A stretch of DNA of 27,690 nucleotides from CAKRHR01 sp964423195 (lineage in GTDB: Bacteria; Bacillota; Clostridia; Lachnospirales; Lachnospiraceae), in the NCBI GenBank assembly GCA_964423195.1, contig CAYRDY010000017.1, positions 1 through 27,690 of the forward strand. Reading direction: 5' to 3'. The position numbers and the translations under genes were made by a program. The notes beneath the pieces were generated by a model. The model made no database searches. It was not told the origin of the DNA and worked only from the letters and a program-made list of their open reading frames with translations. Positions 1 to 8,792 of the stretch are shown one piece after another; within the stretch, counting starts at the first letter, position 1, and each line of letters begins with the position of its first letter.

Positions 1-559
1 AAGCTGCACGAACAGATCAGGGATGTAGCCAAGCACTGGAAAAACAACACCGTTCGCATCGCCCTGTTTGGATATCTTCGAGATCGCATGGCTTGAGCCG
101 GAACAGGTAGAGCTGTTCCGGAGTGACTTCCGGATCGTTGCAGATTATTTTGTACAGATGCGAAAAAATAAGGACTATCAACCGTCAGCGGAGACAATCA
201 CCCATGTCCAAGAGGTATTACAACTGATGACGGTTTTGACAGGAGACGACCGCTTTGAACAGGCGGTCAATCAGGAAGAGACAGAAGAAGGAGGTGTCCG
301 AAAAATGTGTGAAGCATTTGATAAGGCTGAGGCACGTGGCCGTAAAATTGGCGAAGCCGAAGGCGAAGCTCGCGGCCGTAAAATCGGTGTGGCGGAGGGT
401 GAAGCCCGTGGCAAAGAAATTGGCAAAGAGACCATGTTATTACAGAATGCCCGCAGCTTGATGAAAACAATGCAGTGGACAGCTGAGCAGACGCTCGAAA
501 AACTGATGATTTCAGAAAATGACAGAGGAAAATATGTCGCAATTCTGGAAGCAGAGTAA
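1..559 (+). pseudogene. Rpn/YhgA-like PD-(D/E)XK nuclease (putative transposase), C-terminal fragment with frameshift
   Basis: This is the 3' part of a gene of the Rpn (recombination-promoting nuclease) / 'PD-(D/E)XK nuclease family transposase' group. The nuclease core lies upstream of the window. Frame 1 is open from base 1 and would run to a TGA at 94-96. The family-like sequence DIFEIAWLEPEQVELF continues in frame 2 from about base 68 to the stop at 557-559. Removing one T from the TTT at 67-69 joins the frames into a coherent IALLDIFEIAWLE. I therefore read a single-base insertion, either a real disabling mutation or a sequencing error. The C-terminal half has 12-residue repeats (RGRKIGEAEGEA, RGRKIGVAEGEA, then a decayed copy), typical of the variable tail in this family. 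A short product could start at TTG 68, but I see no convincing ribosome site. Family assignment rests on recalled similarity. Confidence 0.6.
335..430 (+). repeat. 36-bp in-frame tandem repeat in the Rpn tail
   Basis: There are two near-identical 36-bp units (335-370 and 371-406) and a decayed third. Each encodes 12 residues beginning RGRKIG or RGKEIG. Such basic/acidic repeats are common in the C-terminal tails of Rpn-like proteins and vary in number between paralogues. Confidence 0.7.
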
Positions 560-603
560 AAAAGGAAACCCGAAATATGCTCAAATTCTGTGATATTTCT
601 TTA

Positions 604-635
604 AAGGGGCCATCGCGTAACAGCGACGGCCCCTT
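604..635. terminator. Hairpin between convergent genes
   Basis: AAGGGGCC (604-611) pairs with GGCCCCTT (628-635), and TCGC pairs with GCGA inside it after one A/C mismatch, leaving a 6-nt loop. It sits between the Rpn fragment (+) and asnA (-), so it probably serves as a bidirectional terminator. The T-tracts on both sides are poor, so its strength is uncertain. Confidence 0.6.
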
Positions 636-686
636 ATCCATTAAGAAGAATCAAGGACAAATGCGCGGTAGGCCCTCTAACCCCCA

Positions 687-1697
687 TCACAGTAGGTGAA
701 TCCCGGCCGCCTCGCAGGCCGCCACAGTCTCCTCCGGCCAGACGGAGGCCTGCACCTCGCCCACATGCGCCTTTCGGAGGAAAAACATGCAGATGCGCGA
801 CTGTCCGATGCCGCCGCCGACTGTATACGGCAATTCGCCGTTGAGCAGTGATTTGTGGAACGGCAGCTCCACGCGCTCCTCGCAGCCTCGGATCCTCAGC
901 TGAGACATCAGTGAATCCTCATCCACGCGGATGCCCATCGAGGACAGCTCAAGGGCGATATCAAGCACCGGATAATACACCAGAATATCGCCGTTTAATG
1001 ACCAGTCGTCATAGTCCGGCGCGCGGCCGTCATGCGGCTCGCCGTTGCTCAGATTCCCGCCGATCTGCATCAAAAACACCGCGCCCTTGTCGCGGGCGAT
1101 GCGGTTCTCGCGCTCTTTGACCGGAAGATCCGGATACATGTCCAGAAGCTCCTGAGCGGTCATAAAATAAATCTCGTCCGGCAGGATCGGCGTGATATAC
1201 CCGTATTTCTCCGAGATAAACTTTTCCGTATAGCGCAGGGCGTCATAGACCCGCCGCACAATATTCTTCAGAGTATGGATATTGCGCTCCTCCTCGGAGA
1301 TGATCTTCTCCCAGTCCCACTGATCCACAAAAATGGAGTGCAGATTATCCGTATCCTCATCGCGGCGGATGGCGTTCATGTCAGTATAGAGGCCCTCGCC
1401 GTGATGGAAGCCGTAGCGCTTCAGCGCCAGTCGCTTCCACTTGGCCAGCGAATGGACGATTTCCATCCGGCGCTCATCCTGCTCCCTGACGCCGAAACTC
1501 ACCGGTCGTTCCACACCGTTGAGCGTGTCATTGATGCCGGTCTCAGGCGCGACAAAAAGCGGCGCGGAGACGCGGGTCAGATTGAGCTGATTGGCCAGCT
1601 CCCGCTCAAAATAATCCTTCACATACTTAATCGCGACCTCGGTCTCACGGATTCCCAGAACCGAATGGTATCCCTCCGGGATCATTAACTGATTCAT
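687..1697 (-). CDS. asnA: Aspartate-ammonia ligase (asparagine synthetase A)
   Basis: AsnA makes L-asparagine from aspartate, ammonia and ATP in the cytoplasm, with AMP and PPi as by-products. It belongs to the class II aminoacyl-tRNA-synthetase fold group and normally acts as a homodimer. The 336-residue product is full length for the family. It has the recognisable N-terminal YHSVLGIRETE block, the central HSIFVDQWDWE block and a C-terminal GGGIGQSR stretch that resembles motif 3 of class II synthetases. GAGGTGA lies 8 nt before the ATG at 1697, so this start is well supported. The gene follows the LTA-synthase-like gene by 76 bp on the same strand with no clear terminator between them, so read-through transcription is possible. 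The hairpin at 604-635 lies downstream. Nothing odd is seen. Confidence 0.95.
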   Translation of the reverse strand: MNQLMIPEGYHSVLGIRETEVAIKYVKDYFERELANQLNLTRVSAPLFVAPETGINDTLNGVERPVSFGVREQDERRMEIVHSLAKWKRLALKRYGFHHGEGLYTDMNAIRRDEDTDNLHSIFVDQWDWEKIISEEERNIHTLKNIVRRVYDALRYTEKFISEKYGYITPILPDEIYFMTAQELLDMYPDLPVKERENRIARDKGAVFLMQIGGNLSNGEPHDGRAPDYDDWSLNGDILVYYPVLDIALELSSMGIRVDEDSLMSQLRIRGCEERVELPFHKSLLNGELPYTVGGGIGQSRICMFFLRKAHVGEVQASVWPEETVAACEAAGIHLL

Positions 1698-1773
1698 ATT
1701 AAATCACCTCATATTATCTTTTGAAAAAGTGAATGGTTGCCCTTTATCTCATGCCTCGCGCAGCAGTCCCGCG

Positions 1774-3813
1774 TTATTCATTTTCTGAAAGATAGTCGCC
1801 GAAAAATGTATTCATGCGGGACTTGGCGTCAAAGACATAATTATACTGGTAATCAGAATAAGTGATAAGCATATCCTCATAGGGGTGATGCTTACTCTGA
1901 ACATAATAAACGCCGTCCTTATCGATCAGCACATTGGCCGTCAGTACCGGAATCGTCTCTCTCAGATCCGACAGATACCTCTGATATCCGGTCAGCGGCA
2001 GGCCGGCCTTTTCAAACAGCAGGGTCTGAAGATAGTTGACGCTGATCTTATCTATTTTCTCATCCTCGATATCGAAATTCGCCCACATCACAAACGGAGT
2101 AATGTAGCGTTTCTGCTGTTCTTCGAGCGATCGCTCCTGATAGGTATCGTAGATTGAGCGCAGCACATAATCCGCCGGCTGATGGTCGCCGAACATCAGC
2201 ACGATCACCGGCTCATCGTACACCTGAAAATAGTCAATCAAATTTTTAAAGGCATCGTCCGATTTCTTGATCAGGGACAGATACATATCCGTATAAAACT
2301 TGTGATCGTCATCCTCCACATTCAGCAGCTCGATCTCCTGCCGGAAATTATCAAATTCATCATAATAGCCGCCGTGATTCTGCATCGTCACGGCAAAGGT
2401 AAATTTCTTTTTATCTTTTGATTTGGACGCGTATTCATCAATGATCAGATCCGTCACCGCCTGGTCGGAGATGTATTTTCTGAGCATGCCGGCGCCTCGC
2501 CTGAAATAAGGGCGTGACTTCATCTGCTCGCTGAACATGGTCCGCTCGAATCCGATCATCGGATAGACCTCATCCCTGTCCCAGCCCGACGCGTAATACG
2601 AGTGCATCCCCAGCGTCTCATAACACCCCAGACTCCGGAGCGTCCACGGCATGCCCGGCAGCCGGTCACTGATATACTGCTGATAGGCGATGCTCCCCGG
2701 CGGCAGAAACGCCATGCTGTTGCCCGTCAAAAACTCATATTCCGTGTTGGCCGTGTTCCCGCCAAGCACAGACACATACAGATCGCCCGACACGACATTT
2801 TCAACTTCACCGCTCTGCAGCGCGTGGATAAAAGGCATATAGTCCTGATTGGTCTCAAATGACGTGACCTCCGCCAGATCGGAGAATGATTCATTCATGA
2901 TCACGACAATATTCGGCAGCGCGTCCTTGTCAAGGTCGGAATCACCGGAGACGGCCGCGGCAAAATCGCTCGCCTCAGCCTCATACTTCCGCGCCGTCGC
3001 AATGCGCTCCGGATCCAAATATCCCGCCGGCTTGTCGACTTTGAGATACTGCAGATTTACGGTAAATGACACCACAAAACCGTTGTTCCTATAAAGCACG
3101 TTTGGCGTGAATAAGATGTCGTCCAGATGAAAGATCTCGCCGCCCCTGTCTGTCTGAATTCCCAGCGCGCACAATACGATCGCCGCCGCGCTGCCGGCAG
3201 AAAACAGGATGCGCTTCAGGGGTTTTCGGACTTTGAGCCGGTTTTTCGAGCTCAGCACCGACAGCAAGATAAACAGTAAGAAAATCATCATGATATTGCC
3301 AGGCAGCGTAAAATCATAATTATCCGTGACGCTCAGCGCCGTCTTTATCGACAGGAGATCCCACGGCAGGATCGGGGAATGTCTGAAATTCACGGTATAA
3401 TAATTTGCCAGACCGATGAACGCGGCGATCAGCGGCACAGCCACGCCGGCTCTGGCAAAATTTCCCAGAACACCTGCCAGTAATAAGTAGAAAAGGGCAT
3501 AGAAGACGATGTTGAGCAGCTGTATCTGCCACTTCATGTCCCGCAGCGCGAAATGCGAATATCCCTCCAACAGATAAAAACTAAGAATCGGCGTAAATAC
3601 AGTCAGCAGAATGCTGAGCCATTTTTTGAATTTCACGTCGATCAGCAGGACAAAGAGGATCAGCGCTACCAGTGCGATATCCACACACAAATAGACTTTC
3701 TGTACACTCGACGAATGCAGACTGAATCCAAAAATCGCCGCCAGCACTGCCGCGATGACAAACAACCTGACCCACTGACTTTTTTTGTGAATTAAAAATT
3801 TTTTCACGATCAA
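1774..3813 (-). CDS. LTA synthase family membrane phosphoglycerol transferase
   Basis: This is a membrane protein of 679 residues with about seven hydrophobic segments in the first 220 residues, followed by an extracytoplasmic alkaline-phosphatase/sulfatase-like domain from about residue 298. LtaS-type landmarks are visible: NIVVIMNESF with E308 as likely metal ligand, GGNTANTEYE with T354 as the likely nucleophile, and MFGDHQPA with D543/H544 as metal ligands. Such enzymes move glycerol phosphate from phosphatidylglycerol onto a polymer or glycan outside the membrane. The exact acceptor cannot be told, as the group includes lipoteichoic acid and other glycan modifiers. The start is either TTG 3813 (AAGGA 5 nt upstream) or GTG 3807; both share the same ribosome site. 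It lies 43 bp after metH on the same strand. Confidence 0.85.
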   Translation of the reverse strand: MIVKKFLIHKKSQWVRLFVIAAVLAAIFGFSLHSSSVQKVYLCVDIALVALILFVLLIDVKFKKWLSILLTVFTPILSFYLLEGYSHFALRDMKWQIQLLNIVFYALFYLLLAGVLGNFARAGVAVPLIAAFIGLANYYTVNFRHSPILPWDLLSIKTALSVTDNYDFTLPGNIMMIFLLFILLSVLSSKNRLKVRKPLKRILFSAGSAAAIVLCALGIQTDRGGEIFHLDDILFTPNVLYRNNGFVVSFTVNLQYLKVDKPAGYLDPERIATARKYEAEASDFAAAVSGDSDLDKDALPNIVVIMNESFSDLAEVTSFETNQDYMPFIHALQSGEVENVVSGDLYVSVLGGNTANTEYEFLTGNSMAFLPPGSIAYQQYISDRLPGMPWTLRSLGCYETLGMHSYYASGWDRDEVYPMIGFERTMFSEQMKSRPYFRRGAGMLRKYISDQAVTDLIIDEYASKSKDKKKFTFAVTMQNHGGYYDEFDNFRQEIELLNVEDDDHKFYTDMYLSLIKKSDDAFKNLIDYFQVYDEPVIVLMFGDHQPADYVLRSIYDTYQERSLEEQQKRYITPFVMWANFDIEDEKIDKISVNYLQTLLFEKAGLPLTGYQRYLSDLRETIPVLTANVLIDKDGVYYVQSKHHPYEDMLITYSDYQYNYVFDAKSRMNTFFGDYLSENE

Positions 3814-3856
3814 TGACTTCCTTAAATTTAGATTTTTCCCAGAATATGTCCGGATC

Positions 3857-6577
3857 TTATCTGTCGACCTTTAAGAGCCGCGAGACGAGACGCACCGCGC
3901 CCACGGCATCCTCCGAGTAGCCGTCAGCCCCGATCTTGGCCGCATACTCCGCCGTCAGAGCGGCGCCGCCGACGATCACTTTGACATCAAGTCCCTGCGC
4001 GTGAACCTCGTCGATGATATCCCTCATATACTGCATGGTCGTCGTCATCAGCGCCGAGAGGGCGATGACCTGCGCCCGATGCGACTTCGCGGCCTGAATG
4101 ATCGTCTCCTTGTCCACATCCTTGCCCAGATCGATGACATTAAACCCATAGTTTTTCATCATCATCGCCACCAGGTTTTTGCCGATATCATGGACATCGC
4201 CCTTGACTGTCGCGATCACCACCGTCGGTCCCTGCGGCCGCCCCTGATTGTTCTTCATCAGTTCCGGCTCCAGCACAGCCACGCCCCGACGCATAGCCTC
4301 GGCGGAGATCATCAGCTGCGGCAGGAAATATTTCTGCTGCGCGAAATAGTCGCCCGTCACGTTGATGGCCGGCACCAGCGCCCGGTTCAGAATCTGATCC
4401 GCCGGGATGCCCGCCGAGAGTGCCGCCTCGATATGCCCGTCGACGGCCTTCGCCCTGCCCTTCAGGACATCCTCATAGATCATTTCAAGCTCGGCGCCAA
4501 GCGGCTCGACCGCCTGGGACTGACCAGAGGATGTCGAATCTCCCTCTCCTGCGTCTGCATCGGCCGGCATCGCATCTAAGGGGGTTACCGTCTTTGGCGC
4601 GCTCCCCGCGCCTTCACCGTCCGCGCCGGCGCCGGCAGGGGCAGCGACTTTTTGCGCGGTCTCTCCCTGCGCTCTGTCCACGCCGGCGCCGCGCCCCACT
4701 GCATCTGAGGAGATTGCAGTCTTTGGTGCGCTCCCCGCGCCTTCCCTGTCCACACCGGCGCCGGAGAGAGCGCCAGCTCTCGGCGCACTCAGCGGATACC
4801 GGGCGCAGGCGTCGATGTAGCGGATATCGGCGCCTGCTCGTCCCATCAGCAGTTCCGCGGCGCAGGCGGCGCGCATCAGCGCCGGCTGCGCCGGATTGGC
4901 AATAGCCATCGTCAGGCCGCGACTGATCGCCAGCGCCAGAAACAGACTGTTGACATAACCGCGGTCCGGCAGACCGAATGATATATTGGACAATCCGCAG
5001 ACCGAGACCAGCCCCGATTCTGTGGCATAGGCGATCGTGTCCAGCGTATCCGCCCCAGCGGTCGGACACGCGCCGATAGTGCAGGTGAGGCCATCGACGA
5101 CCACATCCTCCCGGCTGATCCCATACGCCTCTGCCGCATCGATCACCGCATCGATATTCGCCCTGCGCTCTTGGGCATTCTCAGGCAGGCCGGCGCCGGC
5201 CATCGGCAGCAAAATAAACATCGCGCCATATTTTTTTACCATCGGCAACAGTTTTTCCATCTTTTCCTTTTCACAGGAGACCGAATTGACCAGCGCTCGT
5301 CCCTGATACCGGCGCAGCGCAGCGCCGATCACGGACGGATCCGCCGAATCGATACAGAGCGGTGTGTGCACCGTCTCTGAGACTTCCTCAATCACCTGCA
5401 GCATCGCCGCCTTCTCATCGATACCGCCCATGCCGACATTGATATCCAGAATCTGTGCTCCCTGCTCAGTCTGTGTCTCTGCCATGTCGAGTATCATATC
5501 CGTGGCGCCGTGCAGCAGCTCAGCCTGCAGATCTTTTTTGCCGGTCGGGTTGATGCGCTCCCCGATGATCATAAAAGGTTCATCCTTGGCCAGACGCACA
5601 AATTTCCGCTCGCTCGTGAGCACGCGCGCGTATGCATCCTGCGGCGGCGTAAAGATTTGCTCATACATCGCCGCCCAGTTCTCACGGTATCTCTCCTCCA
5701 GCTTCTCAGAGAGCAGCCGGATATAGTCCGGCGAGGTGCCACAGCAGCCGCCCACAATGGCCGCGCCCGCGTCGACCAGAGCCGTCACCGCATCGGCAAA
5801 AGGCTCACGCGCCATGTCATACACCGTCTGTCCATCCACAAACTTCGGCAGTCCGGCATTCGGCTTCACTATCAGCGGCACTTTCGCATATTTCTTCATC
5901 TCCCGAAGCCACGGCAACAACAGGTCGGGCCCACAGGAACAGTTAATGCCAAACGCGTCCACGCCCATCGCCTGCAGGGTCACCAGCGCGGTCACCACAT
6001 CCGTGCCATAGAGCGTGCGCCCGTTTTTCTCAAAAGTCATCGTCACAAAGACCGGCAGATTTGTCTCCTCTTTCACCGCGAGCACCGCCGCCCGCGTTTC
6101 ACCGAGATTCATCATTGTCTCGATCACAAACAGATCCACGCCAGCCGCGTCGATCGCGCGCACCTGCTCCTTATAGCAGTCCACCAGTTCCTCAAACTCC
6201 AGATCGCCCGCAGGCGCAAGCGACTGGCCGGTCATGGTCATATCTCCTGCCACATAGCAGGGCGCCTCATCGCCATAGGCGTCACGACCCACGGCCTCGC
6301 GCGTCCACCGAACCAGCGTCTCATTGATCTCCCGCACGCGGTCCTGCGCACCGTAATCCGAGAGTTTGAGCCGGTTCCCCGAAAATGTCGGCGCGTATAC
6401 GATCCTGCTCCCGGCCGCCATATAGTCACGGGTTATTTTCTGCATGACCTCCCTGTGCTCCAAAATCCACAATTCCGGACACACGCCGGTCGGCATGCCC
6501 GCCCGCTGCAGACAGGTCCCCGTCGCGCCATCCAACAAAAGCGGCCCGTCTCTCAAAATTTTTTTCAGATCAAACAT
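3857..6577 (-). CDS. metH: Cobalamin-dependent methionine synthase, no reactivation domain
   Basis: It transfers a methyl group from methyl-THF to homocysteine through cobalamin. The order in the 906-residue product (starting at ATG 6577) is: homocysteine-binding domain (about 1-300; zinc ligands in GINCSC and VGGCCG), pterin-binding domain (about 335-585; MIIGERINPTG, TPLCIDSADP), an unusual Ala/Gly linker, a B12 cap domain (about 695-775) and a B12-binding domain with DVHDIG supplying the cobalt-ligating His. It ends there, so the AdoMet-binding reactivation domain of long MetH proteins is absent, as in many Clostridia; a separate reactivation protein would be needed. The frame stays open to an ATG at 6640, but those 21 residues come from an intergenic repeat. 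ATG 6577, with an AAGGGATG site, starts directly before a typical MFDLKKILRDGPLLLDGATGT N-terminus. It is probably co-transcribed with the upstream MTHFR fusion. Confidence 0.92.
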   Translation of the reverse strand: MFDLKKILRDGPLLLDGATGTCLQRAGMPTGVCPELWILEHREVMQKITRDYMAAGSRIVYAPTFSGNRLKLSDYGAQDRVREINETLVRWTREAVGRDAYGDEAPCYVAGDMTMTGQSLAPAGDLEFEELVDCYKEQVRAIDAAGVDLFVIETMMNLGETRAAVLAVKEETNLPVFVTMTFEKNGRTLYGTDVVTALVTLQAMGVDAFGINCSCGPDLLLPWLREMKKYAKVPLIVKPNAGLPKFVDGQTVYDMAREPFADAVTALVDAGAAIVGGCCGTSPDYIRLLSEKLEERYRENWAAMYEQIFTPPQDAYARVLTSERKFVRLAKDEPFMIIGERINPTGKKDLQAELLHGATDMILDMAETQTEQGAQILDINVGMGGIDEKAAMLQVIEEVSETVHTPLCIDSADPSVIGAALRRYQGRALVNSVSCEKEKMEKLLPMVKKYGAMFILLPMAGAGLPENAQERRANIDAVIDAAEAYGISREDVVVDGLTCTIGACPTAGADTLDTIAYATESGLVSVCGLSNISFGLPDRGYVNSLFLALAISRGLTMAIANPAQPALMRAACAAELLMGRAGADIRYIDACARYPLSAPRAGALSGAGVDREGAGSAPKTAISSDAVGRGAGVDRAQGETAQKVAAPAGAGADGEGAGSAPKTVTPLDAMPADADAGEGDSTSSGQSQAVEPLGAELEMIYEDVLKGRAKAVDGHIEAALSAGIPADQILNRALVPAINVTGDYFAQQKYFLPQLMISAEAMRRGVAVLEPELMKNNQGRPQGPTVVIATVKGDVHDIGKNLVAMMMKNYGFNVIDLGKDVDKETIIQAAKSHRAQVIALSALMTTTMQYMRDIIDEVHAQGLDVKVIVGGAALTAEYAAKIGADGYSEDAVGAVRLVSRLLKVDR
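4589..4762 (-). repeat. 129-bp (43-residue) tandem repeat in the MetH interdomain linker
   Basis: The block from 4762 to 4634 encodes 43 residues beginning GAGVDREGAGSAPKT. A second, partial copy from 4633 encodes GAGADGEGAGSAPKT, an offset of exactly 129 bp. A GAGVDR sub-repeat occurs inside the unit. The whole Ala/Gly/Asp-rich stretch (about 4505-4786) lies between the pterin-binding and B12 cap domains and looks disordered. Confidence 0.85.
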
Positions 6578-6608
6578 CTCATCATCCCTTAGTATAAAAC
6601 TTCCCGTT

Positions 6609-6726
6609 CCGGACATGCCGCGCCCGGCAGCCTCACACATCCTCGCGCGCCGCGCCTGGCAGTTTCACACATCCGCGCACACCACGCCCGGCAACCTCAC
6701 ACATCCGGACATGCCGCGCCCGGCAG
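6609..6726 (-). repeat. Four-copy 32-bp tandem repeat across the MTHFR-fusion stop codon
   Basis: Read on the minus strand, 32-bp units beginning C/TTGCCGGGCGC run 6726-6695, 6694-6663, 6662-6631 and a partial 22-bp copy 6630-6609. Unit 1 encodes the last nine residues (LPGAACPDV) and the TGA of the upstream gene. The others fill the gap to metH. Because 32 is not a multiple of 3, each copy is in a new frame. The last one creates the spurious N-terminal extension of metH. Confidence 0.9.
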
Positions 6727-8550
6727 CTTGCGCATGATCCGACAGATCATCGCCGCGCGGTTAAACGGCGCCATCAGGTAATAACCGTCCGCCACGTCGC
6801 ACAGTTTTGCAGCGATTTCCAGAGCGATCTCTATGCCCGTCTGCTCGCCCTGCGCCCTGCTCATGCCGGGATCATAGCGGCTCACGATCTCATCCGGAAC
6901 GCTGATGCCGTAAATCTCATTTTTCATAAACAGCGCGTTTCGATAGCTGACCAACGGCATGATACCACACAGTATCTTCGCTCCGGTCTTCTCTTTGACA
7001 TAGCGGATGCGCTCGATGTCCGCGTCAGAATAAATCGGCTGCGTCAGAAAATAATCCGCACCGGCGTCGCATTTTTTTTGCATTCGCTCGATCTCCGCGT
7101 CGATATTTGCGCGCCCGTAATTGAGTGCCCCGCCGTAAATGATCGGATCATCCGCAAAATATTCGCTGTTCAGCTGCTTAAAATAATTCATCAGCCGAAT
7201 CGAGTTGAAATCATAGACACTGCTGATGGCGTCCCTGTCGCCCGCCGGCACCGGATCACCGGTGACGACCAGCATATTCCGGATGCCGTTCATGTGCGCC
7301 CCGAAAAAGGACGCTCCCAGGGCAATCATATTTTTATCGCGACAGCAGACATGCGGCATCACCGCCGCCTCGGCCTGCTGCTGGATCAGCGCGGCGCTCA
7401 TGATGGCATCGGCCCTCATTTTTCCCATCGGCGAATCGGAAAATGTGATCAGATCCGCCCCTGTCCGGTGCAGCATCGCCGCCGCCTGAATCATTTTGTC
7501 CGGATGTCCGTCATGCGGCGGATCCAGTTCGACCGCGATCACTTTTTTTCCATCATTCAGGCGGTTCAGGAAAGCGTTTTTGGTCTTGTCGATCCCCCGC
7601 CTGAAATTGAGAGACACAAAATGCCGGCGCATTCGCATCATATCTTCATCCAGCTCCGGACAGCTTGACAGTGCCCTGCCAAGCGCCCGGATATACGACG
7701 GGGCCGTGCCGCAGCAGCCGCCGAGCACATTGACACCCATGGCCGCGATCCCCATCATATTTTCACAAAAATAATCGACATTGTCCTGATAGACATTTCT
7801 GTCGCGGATCATGTCCGGATAACCTGAATTCGGCATCACTGTCACCGGCATACTGCCCAGATCGAGTTTTCCGATCACGCGCTTCATATGCGTGGAGCCG
7901 ATCCCGCAGTTAAAGCCTGCCACATCGATCAGGCCGCTGCCCGCCGCCGTGCTCAGAATCTCCGCCGCGCTCAGGCCCGATTTTGTATAGCCGAACTTAT
8001 TGAGGCAAAAACTGGTCATGATCACCGGCGCGGCCGCGCGCGCTCTGATATAGCGAACCGTCGGCAGGATATACTCAAAATCTGCGAACGTCTCAAACAG
8101 AATAATCCCGGCGCCCGCGTCCAACAATGCGTCCGCAATCGTCCGGTACTGGAGCAGCAGATCCGCCTCACTGACGCCGCCGCCCGTCGGTATCGGGCCG
8201 ATGTCCCCGGCAATCCAAATCGGATCCAATGCGTCGCCCGCGGCTTCCTGCGCAATCCGGTAGGCCTGATAAACATTTTCATAAATCATCCGCAGTACCC
8301 GGTCGCGATCCTCTGCCTGATGCAGCGGCAGCCCGGTGAGTCCGAAAGCGTGGCTGGCAAAGCTGTTCGTCCGCAAAAGTCTGGCGCCGGCGTCAATATA
8401 CGCGCGGTGAATCGCCGCGATCTGCCGCGGCTGCGTCAGATTGGCCTGCTCCGCCATCCGCCCCTCCGTGTGACAGATCTGCGCATAGTACGTGCCCATC
8501 GCTCCGTCCGCCAGAATATACCGATTTCTCAAAGTCTCAAGAAAATCCAT
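6697..8550 (-). CDS. Bifunctional homocysteine S-methyltransferase / 5,10-methylenetetrahydrofolate reductase (YitJ-type)
   Basis: This is a two-domain cytoplasmic protein of 617 residues. The first half (about 1-290 from ATG 8550) is a zinc-dependent homocysteine methyltransferase domain with the start motif ILADGAMGTYYAQ and zinc cysteines in GFNCGIG and GGCCGT. The second half (about 335-590) is a flavin-dependent MTHFR TIM barrel with IAVELDPP, the CCRDKN loop, VTGDP, FLTQPIY and GIMPLVS. It resembles Bacillus subtilis YitJ. The reductase makes methyl-THF for the adjacent MetH. What the first domain methylates, and from which donor, cannot be read here. Eleven upstream codons are open to 8583, but ATG 8550 has AAAGGGG 6 nt before it and begins the conserved sequence. 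The stop codon lies inside a 32-bp repeat. No S-box or other known methionine riboswitch was recognised upstream. Confidence 0.9.
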   Translation of the reverse strand: MDFLETLRNRYILADGAMGTYYAQICHTEGRMAEQANLTQPRQIAAIHRAYIDAGARLLRTNSFASHAFGLTGLPLHQAEDRDRVLRMIYENVYQAYRIAQEAAGDALDPIWIAGDIGPIPTGGGVSEADLLLQYRTIADALLDAGAGIILFETFADFEYILPTVRYIRARAAAPVIMTSFCLNKFGYTKSGLSAAEILSTAAGSGLIDVAGFNCGIGSTHMKRVIGKLDLGSMPVTVMPNSGYPDMIRDRNVYQDNVDYFCENMMGIAAMGVNVLGGCCGTAPSYIRALGRALSSCPELDEDMMRMRRHFVSLNFRRGIDKTKNAFLNRLNDGKKVIAVELDPPHDGHPDKMIQAAAMLHRTGADLITFSDSPMGKMRADAIMSAALIQQQAEAAVMPHVCCRDKNMIALGASFFGAHMNGIRNMLVVTGDPVPAGDRDAISSVYDFNSIRLMNYFKQLNSEYFADDPIIYGGALNYGRANIDAEIERMQKKCDAGADYFLTQPIYSDADIERIRYVKEKTGAKILCGIMPLVSYRNALFMKNEIYGISVPDEIVSRYDPGMSRAQGEQTGIEIALEIAAKLCDVADGYYLMAPFNRAAMICRIMRKLPGAACPDV

Positions 8551-8667
8551 TATTTCCCCTTTCTCGACGCGCTCCCGCGCCATCAGGGCAGATTTGGAAG
8601 TGTCGCCTCCAAATGTCTATCCTTATCGTCTCATTTTGACTCGCTGCACCCCTCTCGCTCGTACCAT

Positions 8668-8696
8668 ATTTTGGCATATAAAAAGAAATATTACAA
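8668..8696 (-). promoter_or_regulatory. Possible sigma-A promoter for the methionine/folate operon
   Basis: On the minus strand TTGTAA (8696-8691), a 17-bp spacer and CAAAAT (8673-8668) give a weak sigma-A match, 4 of 6 in each box. It would leave a leader of roughly 110 nt before ATG 8550. The leader contains a hairpin, TTTGGA paired with TCCAAA around 8593-8614. No known riboswitch was recognised in it. Confidence 0.3.
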
Positions 8697-8723
8697 GCCT
8701 TTAGACCAATTTTGTTGTTTCTA

Positions 8724-8752
8724 TTTACAAATTTTCCCGCGGGGACTATACT
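8724..8752 (+). promoter_or_regulatory. Sigma-A promoter of the tenA-thiZXY operon
   Basis: TTTACA (8724-8729), a 17-bp spacer and TATACT (8747-8752) match the -35/-10 consensus well. The expected transcript start near 8759 leaves a leader of only about 34 nt, too short for a TPP riboswitch. The spacer contains the palindrome CCCGCGGG, which could be an operator or chance. Confidence 0.7.
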
Positions 8753-8792
8753 ATATAAAAATTCCCGCCGCACAGACAGAAAGGACGAAATA

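Noticed and set aside
5510..6592. 360-codon plus-strand frame opposite metH
   Set aside because: It is antisense to well-conserved MetH domains, is rich in His and Arg as shadow frames of GC-rich genes are, and has no ribosome site.
6609..6726. CRISPR array
   Set aside because: The 32-bp units are directly adjacent with no spacers, so this is a simple tandem repeat.
8551..8792. Possible SAM, THF, B12 or TPP riboswitch between the divergent operons
   Set aside because: I looked for the conserved cores by eye and found none. A small hairpin near 8593-8614 is not enough; a covariance search would decide.
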